Shown here: positions 7,574-14,513 of the stretch, one piece after another
Layout of the letters: each line of letters opens with the position of its first letter
Numbering within the stretch: position 1 is the first letter of the stretch
Notes under the pieces: generated by a model
Told to the model about the DNA's origin: nothing
Databases searched by the model: none
What the model saw: only the letters and a program-made list of their open reading frames with translations
Source: Chloroflexota bacterium
GTDB lineage: Bacteria > Chloroflexota > Anaerolineae > Anaerolineales > Villigracilaceae
Length of the DNA: 19,307 nt
Assembly (NCBI GenBank): GCA_016191985.1
Contig: JACPVB010000168.1
Location: forward strand, 1-19,307
Direction: 5' to 3'
Program-made: the position numbers and the translations under genes

Positions 7574-7645
7574 TTTAACGCGAAAACGCAACATCGCAAA
7601 GAGAAAAGCATTAAATCTTCGTGTCTTTGCGACGTTGCGTTAAAA
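7574..7645. repeat. Inverted-repeat element between convergent genes
   Basis: The arms at 7585-7602 (AACGCAACATCGCAAAGA) and 7624-7641 (TCTTTGCGACGTTGCGTT) pair at 17 of 18 positions with a loop of about 21 nt. It lies between the plus-strand lipoprotein (stop 7339) and the minus-strand adaptor gene (stop 7700), so it may serve as a terminator in both directions. Runs of A and T flank both arms. The rest of the 7340-7699 gap holds the repeat cluster upstream and nothing else that I can see. Confidence 0.7.
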
Positions 7646-7699
7646 ATCTCGATTAAAAACCAACCAAAGAACAAAAGTGGCAACTTGGATTAATTATCT

Positions 7700-8527
7700 T
7701 TATTCCGATTTGATTTCCACTTCCGCCGTCATCCCCCAGAGCAAACCATCGGGTTGTTCATCCAGCTCAATCGTAACGGGAAAGACCACGTCCCCACCGA
7801 CGGTTTCAGCCCTGGGCGAAATGCGAACCACTTTACCCGTAATGGTTATATCCAATGCCTCGATATAAACATCCACCCCCTGGCCGATCTTTACGCGAGT
7901 GATATCGCGTTCGCTCAGGTCTGTGGTTTCAATTTGCAGGTGCTGTAAATCTGCCAGGACAAGGACTGGTTGACCGGATTGCACCGACTCTCCGGGAATG
8001 GCTTGAACATCAACCACCGTCCCATCAAATGGCGCGAGCAATGTATTCTGTGCAAGGCTCGCAGCAGCAGAATCCCAGACAGCCTTTGACTGATCGGCCT
8101 CTGACAATGCTTTCAGATACACTTCCTTTGGAAGCGCATACCAACGTTTTTTACCGGTAATTGGGCTGACATAAAGCACCTTTTCTGTCTTCTGCAATTC
8201 CGCGGCAAGGCTTTTCGAAGCGTAATCCTGTTCCGCGGCGATGACTGTAAACTCCAGATCGGGCGTATCCAAAATAACGAGCGGCTGTCCTTCTTTAACC
8301 TGCTCGCCTTCACGAACAGGGATTTCTTTTACAAGCGCCGAAATGGTAAACCCTAATTGAGACACTTGAACAGGAGTAACCTTCGCAGATGCGATTACGA
8401 CATCCGGGCCAGAAACTACAGCGGTTTCTACAACGGGGTTTGCGGCGGAAGGGACGGTTGGAGTCGGATTTCCGCTGCAAGCTGTCAGGAGGATGGTCAA
8501 TAAAATTGGACAGATCGATCTTTTCAT
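7700..8527 (-). CDS. HlyD/MacA-like periplasmic adaptor lipoprotein (second copy)
   Basis: A 275-aa adaptor (membrane fusion protein) of an ABC exporter, last gene of the minus-strand operon. Start ATG at 8527 has GAGGAG six bases away; a lipobox LTAC puts Cys17 at the mature N-terminus. A biotinyl-lipoyl-like half (LVKEIPVREGEQVKEGQPLVILDTPD, 65-90) precedes an alpha region (about 91-160), then the second lipoyl half (LLAPFDGTVVDVQAIPGESVQSGQPVLVLAD, 163-193) and a beta-barrel region. The alpha region is interrupted by an aromatic and basic stretch, SPITGKKRWYALPKEVYLKA (121-140). The last 75 residues match the neighbouring adaptor nearly motif for motif (LSERDI, VKIGQGVDVYIEAL, GGDVVFPVTIELDEQPDGLLWGM), showing a tandem duplication. 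It starts 13 bp after the first adaptor's stop, so the two should be cotranslated and may form a mixed oligomer. Confidence 0.88.
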   Translation of the reverse strand: MKRSICPILLTILLTACSGNPTPTVPSAANPVVETAVVSGPDVVIASAKVTPVQVSQLGFTISALVKEIPVREGEQVKEGQPLVILDTPDLEFTVIAAEQDYASKSLAAELQKTEKVLYVSPITGKKRWYALPKEVYLKALSEADQSKAVWDSAAASLAQNTLLAPFDGTVVDVQAIPGESVQSGQPVLVLADLQHLQIETTDLSERDITRVKIGQGVDVYIEALDITITGKVVRISPRAETVGGDVVFPVTIELDEQPDGLLWGMTAEVEIKSE

Positions 8528-8540
8528 TTTTATCTCCTCG

Positions 8541-9377
8541 TTAATTTCCAACGAGGATTTCAACATCCGCGCTCATACCCCAGAGCAATCCCTCTGGTTG
8601 TTGATCGAAATCAATGGTCACTTTGTACACCACATCCCCACCGAGGGTGGATGAGATGTTGGAAACATCCGCAACTCTGCCGGTGAATTCCTGCCCCAAC
8701 GCTTCCACGAACACATTGACATCCTGCCCAATTTTCACACTGGGCACATCACGTTCGCTCAAATCAGTGGTTTCGATGCGATAGCCGCTCAAGTCACCAA
8801 GCACGATCACAACTTCGCCAGGCGTCACTGTTTCAGCGGGGGAAATATCCACAGAGACAACGGTACCAGCAAACGGCGCAGAAAGATGCGATTGTGCGTC
8901 CAGGGTGGCCTTTGCAGAATCAAGCAGGGCTTGCGCGCGGGCGATATCATTTTCAGCCACTTCAATATGCTGCTGACTGGGCGCGCACCCTTCCCCCCGA
9001 CAGCCTGTGACGCGAACCAGATATTTGAGTGCAATCTCTGCATAAGCCAGATTGGCCTCCGCCTCTTTGACTTTTGCTTCAAGGATCGAAGTGTCCAACT
9101 CAACGAGGACCTGCCCCGCTTCCACCACGTCCCCAACCTGCACGTTGACGGAAGTGACTCGGCCCACGTTGGTGAACGAAAGGCGCGCCTCAGCCTTCGG
9201 GACAATTGTTCCCGCGGCCAAAACAGAATCTCCGCTGACGGCTTGTTGATTCGTTGGAGCGTTCGTGTTGCCATCGTCGAGCACCACCGTTGGAATGGCC
9301 TGCTGTGTGTTTGCCTGACCACAGGCAGATAGAACAAGCGCGATTGCGGTTAATACGATTAAATAGTTTTTCTTCAT
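8541..9377 (-). CDS. HlyD/MacA-like periplasmic adaptor lipoprotein (first copy)
   Basis: A 278-aa adaptor of the exporter. With start 9377 the signal peptide is MKKNYLIVLTAIALVLSAC, lipobox LSAC, Cys19. An ATG at 9398 would add seven residues and overlap the ATPase gene, and cannot be excluded. The first lipoyl half is VGRVTSVNVQVGDVVEAGQ (71-89). A coiled-coil hairpin runs from about 96 to 160 (EAKVKEAEANLAYAEIALKY, then ENDIARAQALLDSAKATLDA). At its turn are two Cys, TGCRGEGCAP (Cys126, Cys131), which could make a small disulfide loop or metal site at the tip. The second lipoyl half is SAPFAGTVVSVDISPAETVTPGEV, followed by a barrel (LSERDVPSVKIGQDVNVFVEAL). Family role: it bridges the ABC permeases and the extracytoplasmic space. 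The gene lies 7 bp after the ATPase stop. Confidence 0.88.
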   Translation of the reverse strand: MKKNYLIVLTAIALVLSACGQANTQQAIPTVVLDDGNTNAPTNQQAVSGDSVLAAGTIVPKAEARLSFTNVGRVTSVNVQVGDVVEAGQVLVELDTSILEAKVKEAEANLAYAEIALKYLVRVTGCRGEGCAPSQQHIEVAENDIARAQALLDSAKATLDAQSHLSAPFAGTVVSVDISPAETVTPGEVVIVLGDLSGYRIETTDLSERDVPSVKIGQDVNVFVEALGQEFTGRVADVSNISSTLGGDVVYKVTIDFDQQPEGLLWGMSADVEILVGN

Positions 9378-9384
9378 TCTTGCT

Positions 9385-10080
9385 CTACGACTTTCCATTG
9401 ACCTTGCTGTCTTTTGTAATCAAACCATCCTGCAATGTCACTACGCGATTGGCGTAACTGATAACGCGGGGATCATGCGTGGCGAAGACAAACGTGACAC
9501 CGGTATCTTTGTTGAGTTTCTGCATGATGTCCATCACCTGCTTGCCGTTCTCGGTATCGAGGTTGGCGGTGGGTTCATCCGCCAGAATAACCTTGGGGTT
9601 GATCGAAAGCGCCCGTGCCACTGCGACACGTTGTTGTTGCCCACCACTTAACTGATCAGGGCGATGATGCGCGCGGTCGGAAAGCCCGACGGCTTTCAAT
9701 ACCTCATTGGCGCGGGCTTTGCGCTCGGCAGGTTTTGTGCCATTCAACAGAAGCGGCATTTCCACATTTTCATAAGCCGTCAACGTGGGGATGAGCGCGA
9801 AGAACTGAAAGATGAAACCGATCGTTCCTTTGCGCAGGTCCGCCCGCTGGTTGCGGCTGAGGCGGGTGGCGTCCTGCCCGTTGATAAATACCTGGCCGCT
9901 GGTTGGCTGGTCAAGCAGGCCAATCAGTTGCAGTAAGGTGGTCTTGCCTGAACCAGAAGGTCCGACCAGGGCTGTAAATTCGCCATCCTCAATGGATAAA
10001 TTCACGCCGCGCAAGGCATGGGTTTCTATTTCACCAATCTTGAAATCGCGTGTTGCGTTGATAACTTTTGTAACTTCCAT
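9385..10080 (-). CDS. MacB/LolD-type ABC transporter ATPase
   Basis: A 231-aa nucleotide-binding subunit, full length for the LolD/MacB class. ATG 10080 is chosen because AAGGAG lies just upstream; an in-frame ATG at 10107 would fall inside the palindromic repeat. Visible motifs are Walker A GPSGSGKT (40-47), Q-loop Gln92 (FQFFALIPTLTAYENVEMPL), signature LSGGQQQ (144-150), Walker B VILADE (164-169), D-loop NLD and switch His202 (ATHD). It hydrolyses ATP on the cytoplasmic side to drive the two FtsX-like permeases encoded immediately upstream in the operon. It is 79 bp after the second permease, the gap being occupied by a REP-like hairpin, and 7 bp before the first adaptor. The context is that of a MacAB-like efflux or lipoprotein-type exporter rather than an importer. 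Confidence 0.95.
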   Translation of the reverse strand: MEVTKVINATRDFKIGEIETHALRGVNLSIEDGEFTALVGPSGSGKTTLLQLIGLLDQPTSGQVFINGQDATRLSRNQRADLRKGTIGFIFQFFALIPTLTAYENVEMPLLLNGTKPAERKARANEVLKAVGLSDRAHHRPDQLSGGQQQRVAVARALSINPKVILADEPTANLDTENGKQVMDIMQKLNKDTGVTFVFATHDPRVISYANRVVTLQDGLITKDSKVNGKS

Positions 10081-10097
10081 TTTGAACTCCTTGTTCG

Positions 10098-10150
10098 CGC
10101 CGAGCAAAGTCGAAGCGTTGTTTTATTGTCCTTCGACTTCACTCAGGGCG
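10098..10150. repeat. REP-like imperfect inverted repeat inside the exporter operon
   Basis: The arm CGCCGAGCAAAGTCGAAG (10098-10115) pairs with CTTCGACTTCACTCAGGGCG (10131-10150) apart from a two-base bulge and two mismatches. The core is the same as in the cluster at 7374-7529. On the plus strand it is followed by a G and six T, so it is terminator-like for plus-strand transcription, but the operon runs on the minus strand and the A-run then lies before the hairpin. It ends just before the ribosome-binding site of the ATPase gene. Confidence 0.75.
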
Positions 10151-10159
10151 GTTTTTTAT

Positions 10160-11377
10160 TTATTGCGCATGCAAAGCTTCGACGGGTTCCATGCGCGCTG
10201 CGAGAATAGCAGGATACAGCGAAGCCATAAGGGTAATAACATAAGCCGTGATCGTCAGGCTGATCACATCCGACGCCACAATGAAGGGATAAATCTTATC
10301 CCCAATGAGGATGCCGGTGACTCCCTGGGTGGCAGGGACTACCATGCCAACGCTGGAAACCCAGTTCGTGATCAATCCACCCAGGATCAACCCGCCAATC
10401 ACGCCGCCGGTGGCGAGCAGCGCCGCTTCGGTCAGGAATGCGGACATGATACGGCCACCTTTCATACCGATGGCAGCCAGAATGCCGATCTCGCGTGTGC
10501 GTTCGTAGACCGCCATCACCAGAGTATTTGTGACCACCGTGGCAGTGATGCCCAGGATGATCAGATACAGAATGACCATGTATGCACCAGCAAATTGTTC
10601 GAATTGCACACTGAGTTCATTCAAGTCCTGCCAGGTCACGATCTGATAATTGGAGGATGACAGGGCGTCAGCCACAGGTTCGGTCTGATCCTGATCGTGC
10701 AGCAGGACAAAGATCAGACTGGCATGGTTCTCTGCCGCGGCAAAGGCCTGTGCCTTAGTAAGCGGCATGAACACTGTATTCTGATCGTATGGGAATACAT
10801 TGGTCGTGTAAATGCCACGGACTGTAAACGGCTGCTCGTCCACATCGCCATTGGATGTGTTGATGAGCAGGTTGACCTGGTCGCCGACGTTCAATCCAAG
10901 CCGTTCCGCCAATGGTTTGCCGATCAAGACGCCTTCCCGATCGTCGCTGTTGATGAATTCGCCAGCGATCACACCCTGACGAAATATCTGGTTCGCCTCT
11001 GCAGATGGGTCAATACCAAGGACTTGCACACCCCTGGATTTATCGCCCAGGCTGATGATACCGCTGGCGATCAGGCGGGGAGTGGCATCTGCCACTTGTG
11101 GGAGCGCGTTCAACTGGTCAGTAACCTGCGCAGGGTTGTCAATCAAATCCTCCCACGCCAGGCTGACTTTGTTCTCATCATAGGAAGTCGCGCGAACTTG
11201 AAGATGTCCGGTCTGTAGGCGAATGCCGTTCTGTAAGGCGCCGCGAAACTCGCCTCGTACAACCGATGCCATGAAAATTAACAGGGTTGTAGCAATGCTC
11301 ACCGCGAGAGCAGACAAGATCGAGCGCCGTTTGTTGCGCCCGAGATCGCGGAAAGCCATTTTGAATAGTTGATTCAT
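10160..11377 (-). CDS. ABC transporter permease, FtsX/MacB type (second)
   Basis: A 405-aa transmembrane subunit. The start ATG at 11377 has AGAGAG upstream. The order is typical of the MacB/LolE class: a cytoplasmic basic N-terminus (MAFRDLGRNKRRSILSALAV), a first helix (about 22-42), a large extracytoplasmic MacB-like domain to about 265, then three helices near 270-295, 315-345 and 370-395, with the conserved VYERTREIGILAAIGMKGGRI motif before the third helix. The C-terminus PVEALHAQ is the usual ending of these permeases. It forms a heterodimer with the permease encoded 58 bp upstream. It likely exports hydrophobic compounds or lipid-linked cargo through the adaptors; the cargo cannot be read from the sequence. 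Confidence 0.93.
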   Translation of the reverse strand: MNQLFKMAFRDLGRNKRRSILSALAVSIATTLLIFMASVVRGEFRGALQNGIRLQTGHLQVRATSYDENKVSLAWEDLIDNPAQVTDQLNALPQVADATPRLIASGIISLGDKSRGVQVLGIDPSAEANQIFRQGVIAGEFINSDDREGVLIGKPLAERLGLNVGDQVNLLINTSNGDVDEQPFTVRGIYTTNVFPYDQNTVFMPLTKAQAFAAAENHASLIFVLLHDQDQTEPVADALSSSNYQIVTWQDLNELSVQFEQFAGAYMVILYLIILGITATVVTNTLVMAVYERTREIGILAAIGMKGGRIMSAFLTEAALLATGGVIGGLILGGLITNWVSSVGMVVPATQGVTGILIGDKIYPFIVASDVISLTITAYVITLMASLYPAILAARMEPVEALHAQ

Positions 11378-11435
11378 AGTAATCTCTCTTTAGCTCTTCA
11401 AGCTCTCGCCGAGGACGGCGACCGGAGCAATAAGA

Positions 11436-12665
11436 TTAAACATAATGTAACGCCTGCGCCGGTTCGCGGTGCGAGGCCTCACGCGCCGGGATCCAGGCAG
11501 CCAGGGTGGTGATGATCAACACCGTAACAGCGCGCGGGATGATTTTCCCCAGCCCCAGCGATGGGTAGACACGGCCACTGATCAATGCCATATAATCCGC
11601 TACGCCCGCAAACGAGCTGTAGTCGAAACCGACCTGCCCAAAACCGGCGTTGAAGGTGACGCCGAACAATATTCCCGCGATCACACCCACAATACCGATC
11701 ATCGTGCCTTCGAGAATGAAAAGAGTTGCGATCTGCCGTGGTTTAAGACCCATGGCACCCAACAACCCGATCTCACGTGTGCGTTCGAAGACGGCCATCA
11801 ACAACAGGTTGAGCACGCCAATACCGGCAATCAACTGGATGATGACGCTGAAAATGTCCATCACAAAATTCTTGGAAGTGATGGCAGTGGATAGTTCCGG
11901 ATAGTTCTCAGCCCACGATGCCACCTCATAGCCAGGCAGGGCGGGAACAAGCGCATCCACCACAAGGTCTTCCCCTCCAAGATCCTTCAGGTTGATCTGT
12001 ACTTCGGTGGATTGGCCGCGCAAATCAAACAAGGACTGCGCCTCGGCCAGCGAAATGTAGACCGTCTGCTTCTCAATGGTCGGCATGCCCAGATCGTAAA
12101 TGCCAACGACTGTCATGGTGCGTTGACGGTTCTGCTTGTGAGAATCACTGCCCACTATGGTGAGGCGATCACCGACCTGAATGTCCATCACATCGGCCAG
12201 GCCGCGCCCAACGAGAAGCAAGTCCTCGTCCGTGCCGGTCAGCCAGCGTCCTTCCACAACATTTTCTTCAATGAGACTGATGGGCGCTTCGGCTTCCGGT
12301 TCAATGCCGACAATGCTCAGGGGGAAAGCACCTTCGCGGTTACTAAGCATGCCGCCGGTCTGAATACGGCGGAAGGCAGCGGTCACATCCGGATGTGTCA
12401 GGGCCTCTTGAATTACAGCTTCATCGTTCGGCAAAGGGATCAGCGGATTGCTCTCCACTTTTTCACGATACCCATCGGCGCGTACCTGGATGTTGCCACC
12501 CAGCACGCGGATGGCGTTGCCATAAATGGCATTGTTGAAACCATCCACCAGCCCGTCATACATCATCATCATGGCCAGAGCCAGGCCCATAGCCACGACG
12601 ATGATGACGGTACGGCGTTTGTGCCGCCAGATATTACGCCATGCAAGTCGTACATATAAAGTCAT
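11436..12665 (-). CDS. ABC transporter permease, FtsX/MacB type (first)
   Basis: A 409-aa transmembrane subunit, partner of the permease at 10160-11377. I prefer the ATG at 12665 because AAAGGAA sits about six bases before it; the ATG at 12671 would directly abut that site. The N-terminus has basic WRNIWRHKRR then a helix (about 17-38, Met-rich GLALAMMMM). An extracytoplasmic MacB-like domain follows to about 260, then helices near 265-290, 315-340 and 378-395, with FERTREIGLLGAMGLKPRQI at the usual place and C-terminus EPAQALHYV. Overall similarity to its partner is evident in the N- and C-terminal blocks. The stop of the dehydrogenase gene upstream is 15 bp away, which supports one transcript. 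Confidence 0.93.
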   Translation of the reverse strand: MTLYVRLAWRNIWRHKRRTVIIVVAMGLALAMMMMYDGLVDGFNNAIYGNAIRVLGGNIQVRADGYREKVESNPLIPLPNDEAVIQEALTHPDVTAAFRRIQTGGMLSNREGAFPLSIVGIEPEAEAPISLIEENVVEGRWLTGTDEDLLLVGRGLADVMDIQVGDRLTIVGSDSHKQNRQRTMTVVGIYDLGMPTIEKQTVYISLAEAQSLFDLRGQSTEVQINLKDLGGEDLVVDALVPALPGYEVASWAENYPELSTAITSKNFVMDIFSVIIQLIAGIGVLNLLLMAVFERTREIGLLGAMGLKPRQIATLFILEGTMIGIVGVIAGILFGVTFNAGFGQVGFDYSSFAGVADYMALISGRVYPSLGLGKIIPRAVTVLIITTLAAWIPAREASHREPAQALHYV

Positions 12666-12680
12666 TGTCATTTCCTTTCT

Positions 12681-13556
12681 TTATTCTGTAACCAACTGCT
12701 CGGTAACATCCCATAACCGTTGTTGAGTCGCACGATTATAGGCATTCTTGTTGGCTTTAACAGGCATATTAGGAGCATCCCAATATCCGCCAGTGACATT
12801 CTGTAAGGAGGGGTCTGCTGCAAGCCATACATAAGTCTCTGCCATTTTTTCCGGCGTGAGCGCAAACTTGCGTTTGGCGTGGTAGATCTTCAACAGCCAC
12901 TTTGGAAGGTGGTCGAGCCGTGTATCAGGTACAGCCACATTGCCGACCCGCACGCAATTGACTGTCATGCCCGTGCCTTTCAAGCGCTCCGCCAGATCGA
13001 AGGTGTACATCACCTGCGCCTGCTTGGCGTGATAGTAGGCATGTTGCATGGAGAATTTCTTCTCGCCCACCAGATTGTCGAACTCAATATTTAAAAATGG
13101 ATAGGTCATCAATCCCTTGCTTGCCACGGTGATGATACGGCTCGGCGCGCTCTTCTTGAGCGTATCAAGCAACAGATGGGTCATCAAAAAGATGCTCACG
13201 TGATTCGTCGCAAAGACATTCTCAAGTCCATCCGCCGTCATCACGGGTTTCGTCTGGCGATGATCGAAATTGGCGGCGTTATGGATCAAAACATCCAATT
13301 GCGAATGTCCGCTCAAAAATTGGCTTACCGCATTGCGAACCGACGTCTGTTCAGCCATATCCACAAGGATCAACTTCACATTCCCGCCTTTTGCCACCGA
13401 ACGGACATCCTGCAACGCCTGCTCTCCGCGTTCCTTGCTGCGGCACATCATCACAACATTCGCGCCCATCCCAGCCAGTTGCATGGATGCGGCTTTACCG
13501 ATCCCTGAATTGGCGCCAGTAACAATAATTGTTTTATTTGTAAGGTTGTAGTTCAT
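12681..13556 (-). CDS. Short-chain dehydrogenase/reductase, retinol-dehydrogenase-like
   Basis: A 291-aa NAD(P)-dependent oxidoreductase. The Rossmann fold shows TGANSGIG (13-20) and the NNAG-type motif as HNAAN (92-96). The catalytic set is Asn118 (ATNHVS), Ser146 (VASKG), Tyr174 and Lys178 (YYHAK). Cys-Arg after strand two (MMCRS, 37-40) suggests NADP(H), by analogy with basic residues at this position in NADP-binding members. The PG motif after the catalytic region is replaced by GNVAVPDTR. It starts 12 bp after the tetR stop, with a poor ribosome-binding site, and ends 15 bp before the first permease. Because it lies inside the exporter operon, it may modify the exported or inducing compound; that is inference from position. 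Confidence 0.92.
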   Translation of the reverse strand: MNYNLTNKTIIVTGANSGIGKAASMQLAGMGANVVMMCRSKERGEQALQDVRSVAKGGNVKLILVDMAEQTSVRNAVSQFLSGHSQLDVLIHNAANFDHRQTKPVMTADGLENVFATNHVSIFLMTHLLLDTLKKSAPSRIITVASKGLMTYPFLNIEFDNLVGEKKFSMQHAYYHAKQAQVMYTFDLAERLKGTGMTVNCVRVGNVAVPDTRLDHLPKWLLKIYHAKRKFALTPEKMAETYVWLAADPSLQNVTGGYWDAPNMPVKANKNAYNRATQQRLWDVTEQLVTE

Positions 13557-13568
13557 TTTTTTTATCCA

Positions 13569-14231
13569 TTAAATTCCTGCCACGAACTGGGATTCCGTCT
13601 TACGCAACCCATATTCCATGACATATAACATCTTGTCTATTTTTTCCCGCGTCTTCGCGGACCGCAGCCATTTCATAACATCTTTTTGCTTCATGCCTTC
13701 GTTCAGGATATAGGTGCTGATCGCATTTGTCCATGTTTCCATAATGATGACAGCCAATTCCACATCCACGCTGGGGTCAAGCTCTCCATTCTCCATCGCC
13801 TGCTTGATCATCATGGTGATCCCATCCGTTGACATCTTGTGGTACTCGGCAAGGTCTTTTCCATAATAAAGCCCCTCCGCAAGCAGGACGCGGCTAATCG
13901 CTTGCACGAGGCGTGGATAGGAGGAGTTGAACTCCATTCCTGTTTTTATCAACCAGTGAAAATATTCGAAGGTGCCCAAGTTGGCGCTTGGTGGGTGTTT
14001 TCCCTTGTAATATTCTGTCTTTTCTTTCGCGATCACATCCATCAGATACTTAAACACATCCATTTTGTCTTCAAAGTATTGATAGAAACTGCCTTTCGAA
14101 ATTCCGCTATTTGCCACAATGCGGTTAATGGATGACGCCTCAAAACCAAATTCTGCGAATTCTTCTATCGCAGCACTGGCGATGTTTCGTCGCTTTTCTT
14201 CCGGAAGGTTGAGAAATGTCTGCTTGGGCAA
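13569..14231 (-). CDS. TetR-family transcriptional regulator, TTG start
   Basis: A 220-aa repressor-type regulator. The N-terminal domain has a TetR helix-turn-helix at about 32-58 (EASSINRIVANSGISKGSFYQYFEDK), the rest being an all-helical ligand domain (about 65-215). The start is TTG at 14231, backed by a perfect-looking GGAGGT six bases upstream; that site is part of an operator repeat. Family role: it binds its palindromic operator as a dimer and releases it on ligand binding. Three operator copies lie directly upstream, between the promoter -10 box and the start codon, so it should repress itself and the downstream dehydrogenase and exporter genes. The 12-bp spacing to the next gene supports one operon. 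The inducing ligand is unknown. Confidence 0.93.
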   Translation of the reverse strand: MPKQTFLNLPEEKRRNIASAAIEEFAEFGFEASSINRIVANSGISKGSFYQYFEDKMDVFKYLMDVIAKEKTEYYKGKHPPSANLGTFEYFHWLIKTGMEFNSSYPRLVQAISRVLLAEGLYYGKDLAEYHKMSTDGITMMIKQAMENGELDPSVDVELAVIIMETWTNAISTYILNEGMKQKDVMKWLRSAKTREKIDKMLYVMEYGLRKTESQFVAGI

Positions 14232-14233
14232 GG

Positions 14234-14281
14234 TGTGACCTCCAGGTCATGTGACTTCCTGGTCATGTGACCAACAGGTCA
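14234..14281 (-). promoter_or_regulatory. Three contiguous 16-bp TetR operators
   Basis: Exactly spaced copies at 14234-14249 (TGTGACCTCCAGGTCA), 14250-14265 (TGTGACTTCCTGGTCA) and 14266-14281 (TGTGACCAACAGGTCA). Each contains the dyad TGACC-4-GGTCA (one half-site base changed in the middle copy). They lie between the -10 box and the tetR start codon. Repeat three spans the expected transcription start and repeat one contains the Shine-Dalgarno on the minus strand. This is the natural binding site for the regulator encoded next to it. Confidence 0.85.
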
Positions 14282-14282
14282 C

Positions 14283-14310
14283 ATTATAGGCCGATTTCCC
14301 CGCCCGTCAA
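14283..14310 (-). promoter_or_regulatory. Sigma-70 promoter of the tetR-dehydrogenase-exporter operon
   Basis: On the minus strand TTGACG (14305-14310) and a perfect TATAAT (14283-14288) are separated by 16 bp. The transcription start expected about 7 bases further, near 14276, falls inside the third operator repeat. The leader would be about 45 nt. This is the strongest promoter-like sequence in the window. Confidence 0.8.
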
Positions 14311-14414
14311 GAGGATGAACATCACTTCCGCCTCTCTCTCCGCCGACGCCTGATTCGGTTTTCTGAAACCTTTTTTTCGTCTGAGACAGATCATGTCACC
14401 CCTATCATCATGCC

Positions 14415-14430
14415 ATCCCTTCGGGATTTT
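14415..14430. repeat. Short ATCCC-TTC-GGGAT hairpin in the tetR upstream gap
   Basis: A 5-bp palindromic core with a T run on the plus strand; flanks read CATGCC before and TTTTAAAAC after. No plus-strand gene precedes it, so it is more likely a dispersed repeat than a terminator. The rest of 14311-14471 shows no gene. Confidence 0.35.
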
Positions 14431-14471
14431 AAAACAAAAATCCGCAAGAAATTTTCATCTCACGGACTCCA

Positions 14472-14513
14472 CTGCTCACGAATTACTGCTCACTGATTAC
14501 TGACCACTGCATT
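14472..14513. repeat. 14-bp triple tandem repeat at the 3' end of the membrane protein gene
   Basis: Three consecutive 14-mers: CTGCTCACGAATTA (14472-14485), CTGCTCACTGATTA (14486-14499) and CTGACCACTGCATT (14500-14513). The first two differ at two positions; the third is more decayed. The array abuts the stop codon of the minus-strand membrane protein gene and may be the trace of replication slippage. Confidence 0.65.

Noticed and set aside
9812..10660. Plus-strand open frame of 282 codons across the ATPase start and permease end
   Set aside because: It lies opposite two clear ABC genes and reads through a palindromic repeat; it has no domain features.
11407..11420. CGCCG-AGGA-CGGCG hairpin between the two permease genes
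   Set aside because: Only a 5-bp stem with no T run; too weak to call a terminator or repeat.
14415..14430. Terminator of the minus-strand membrane protein gene
   Set aside because: The stem is only 5 bp and the T run is on the plus strand, so it does not fit minus-strand termination.
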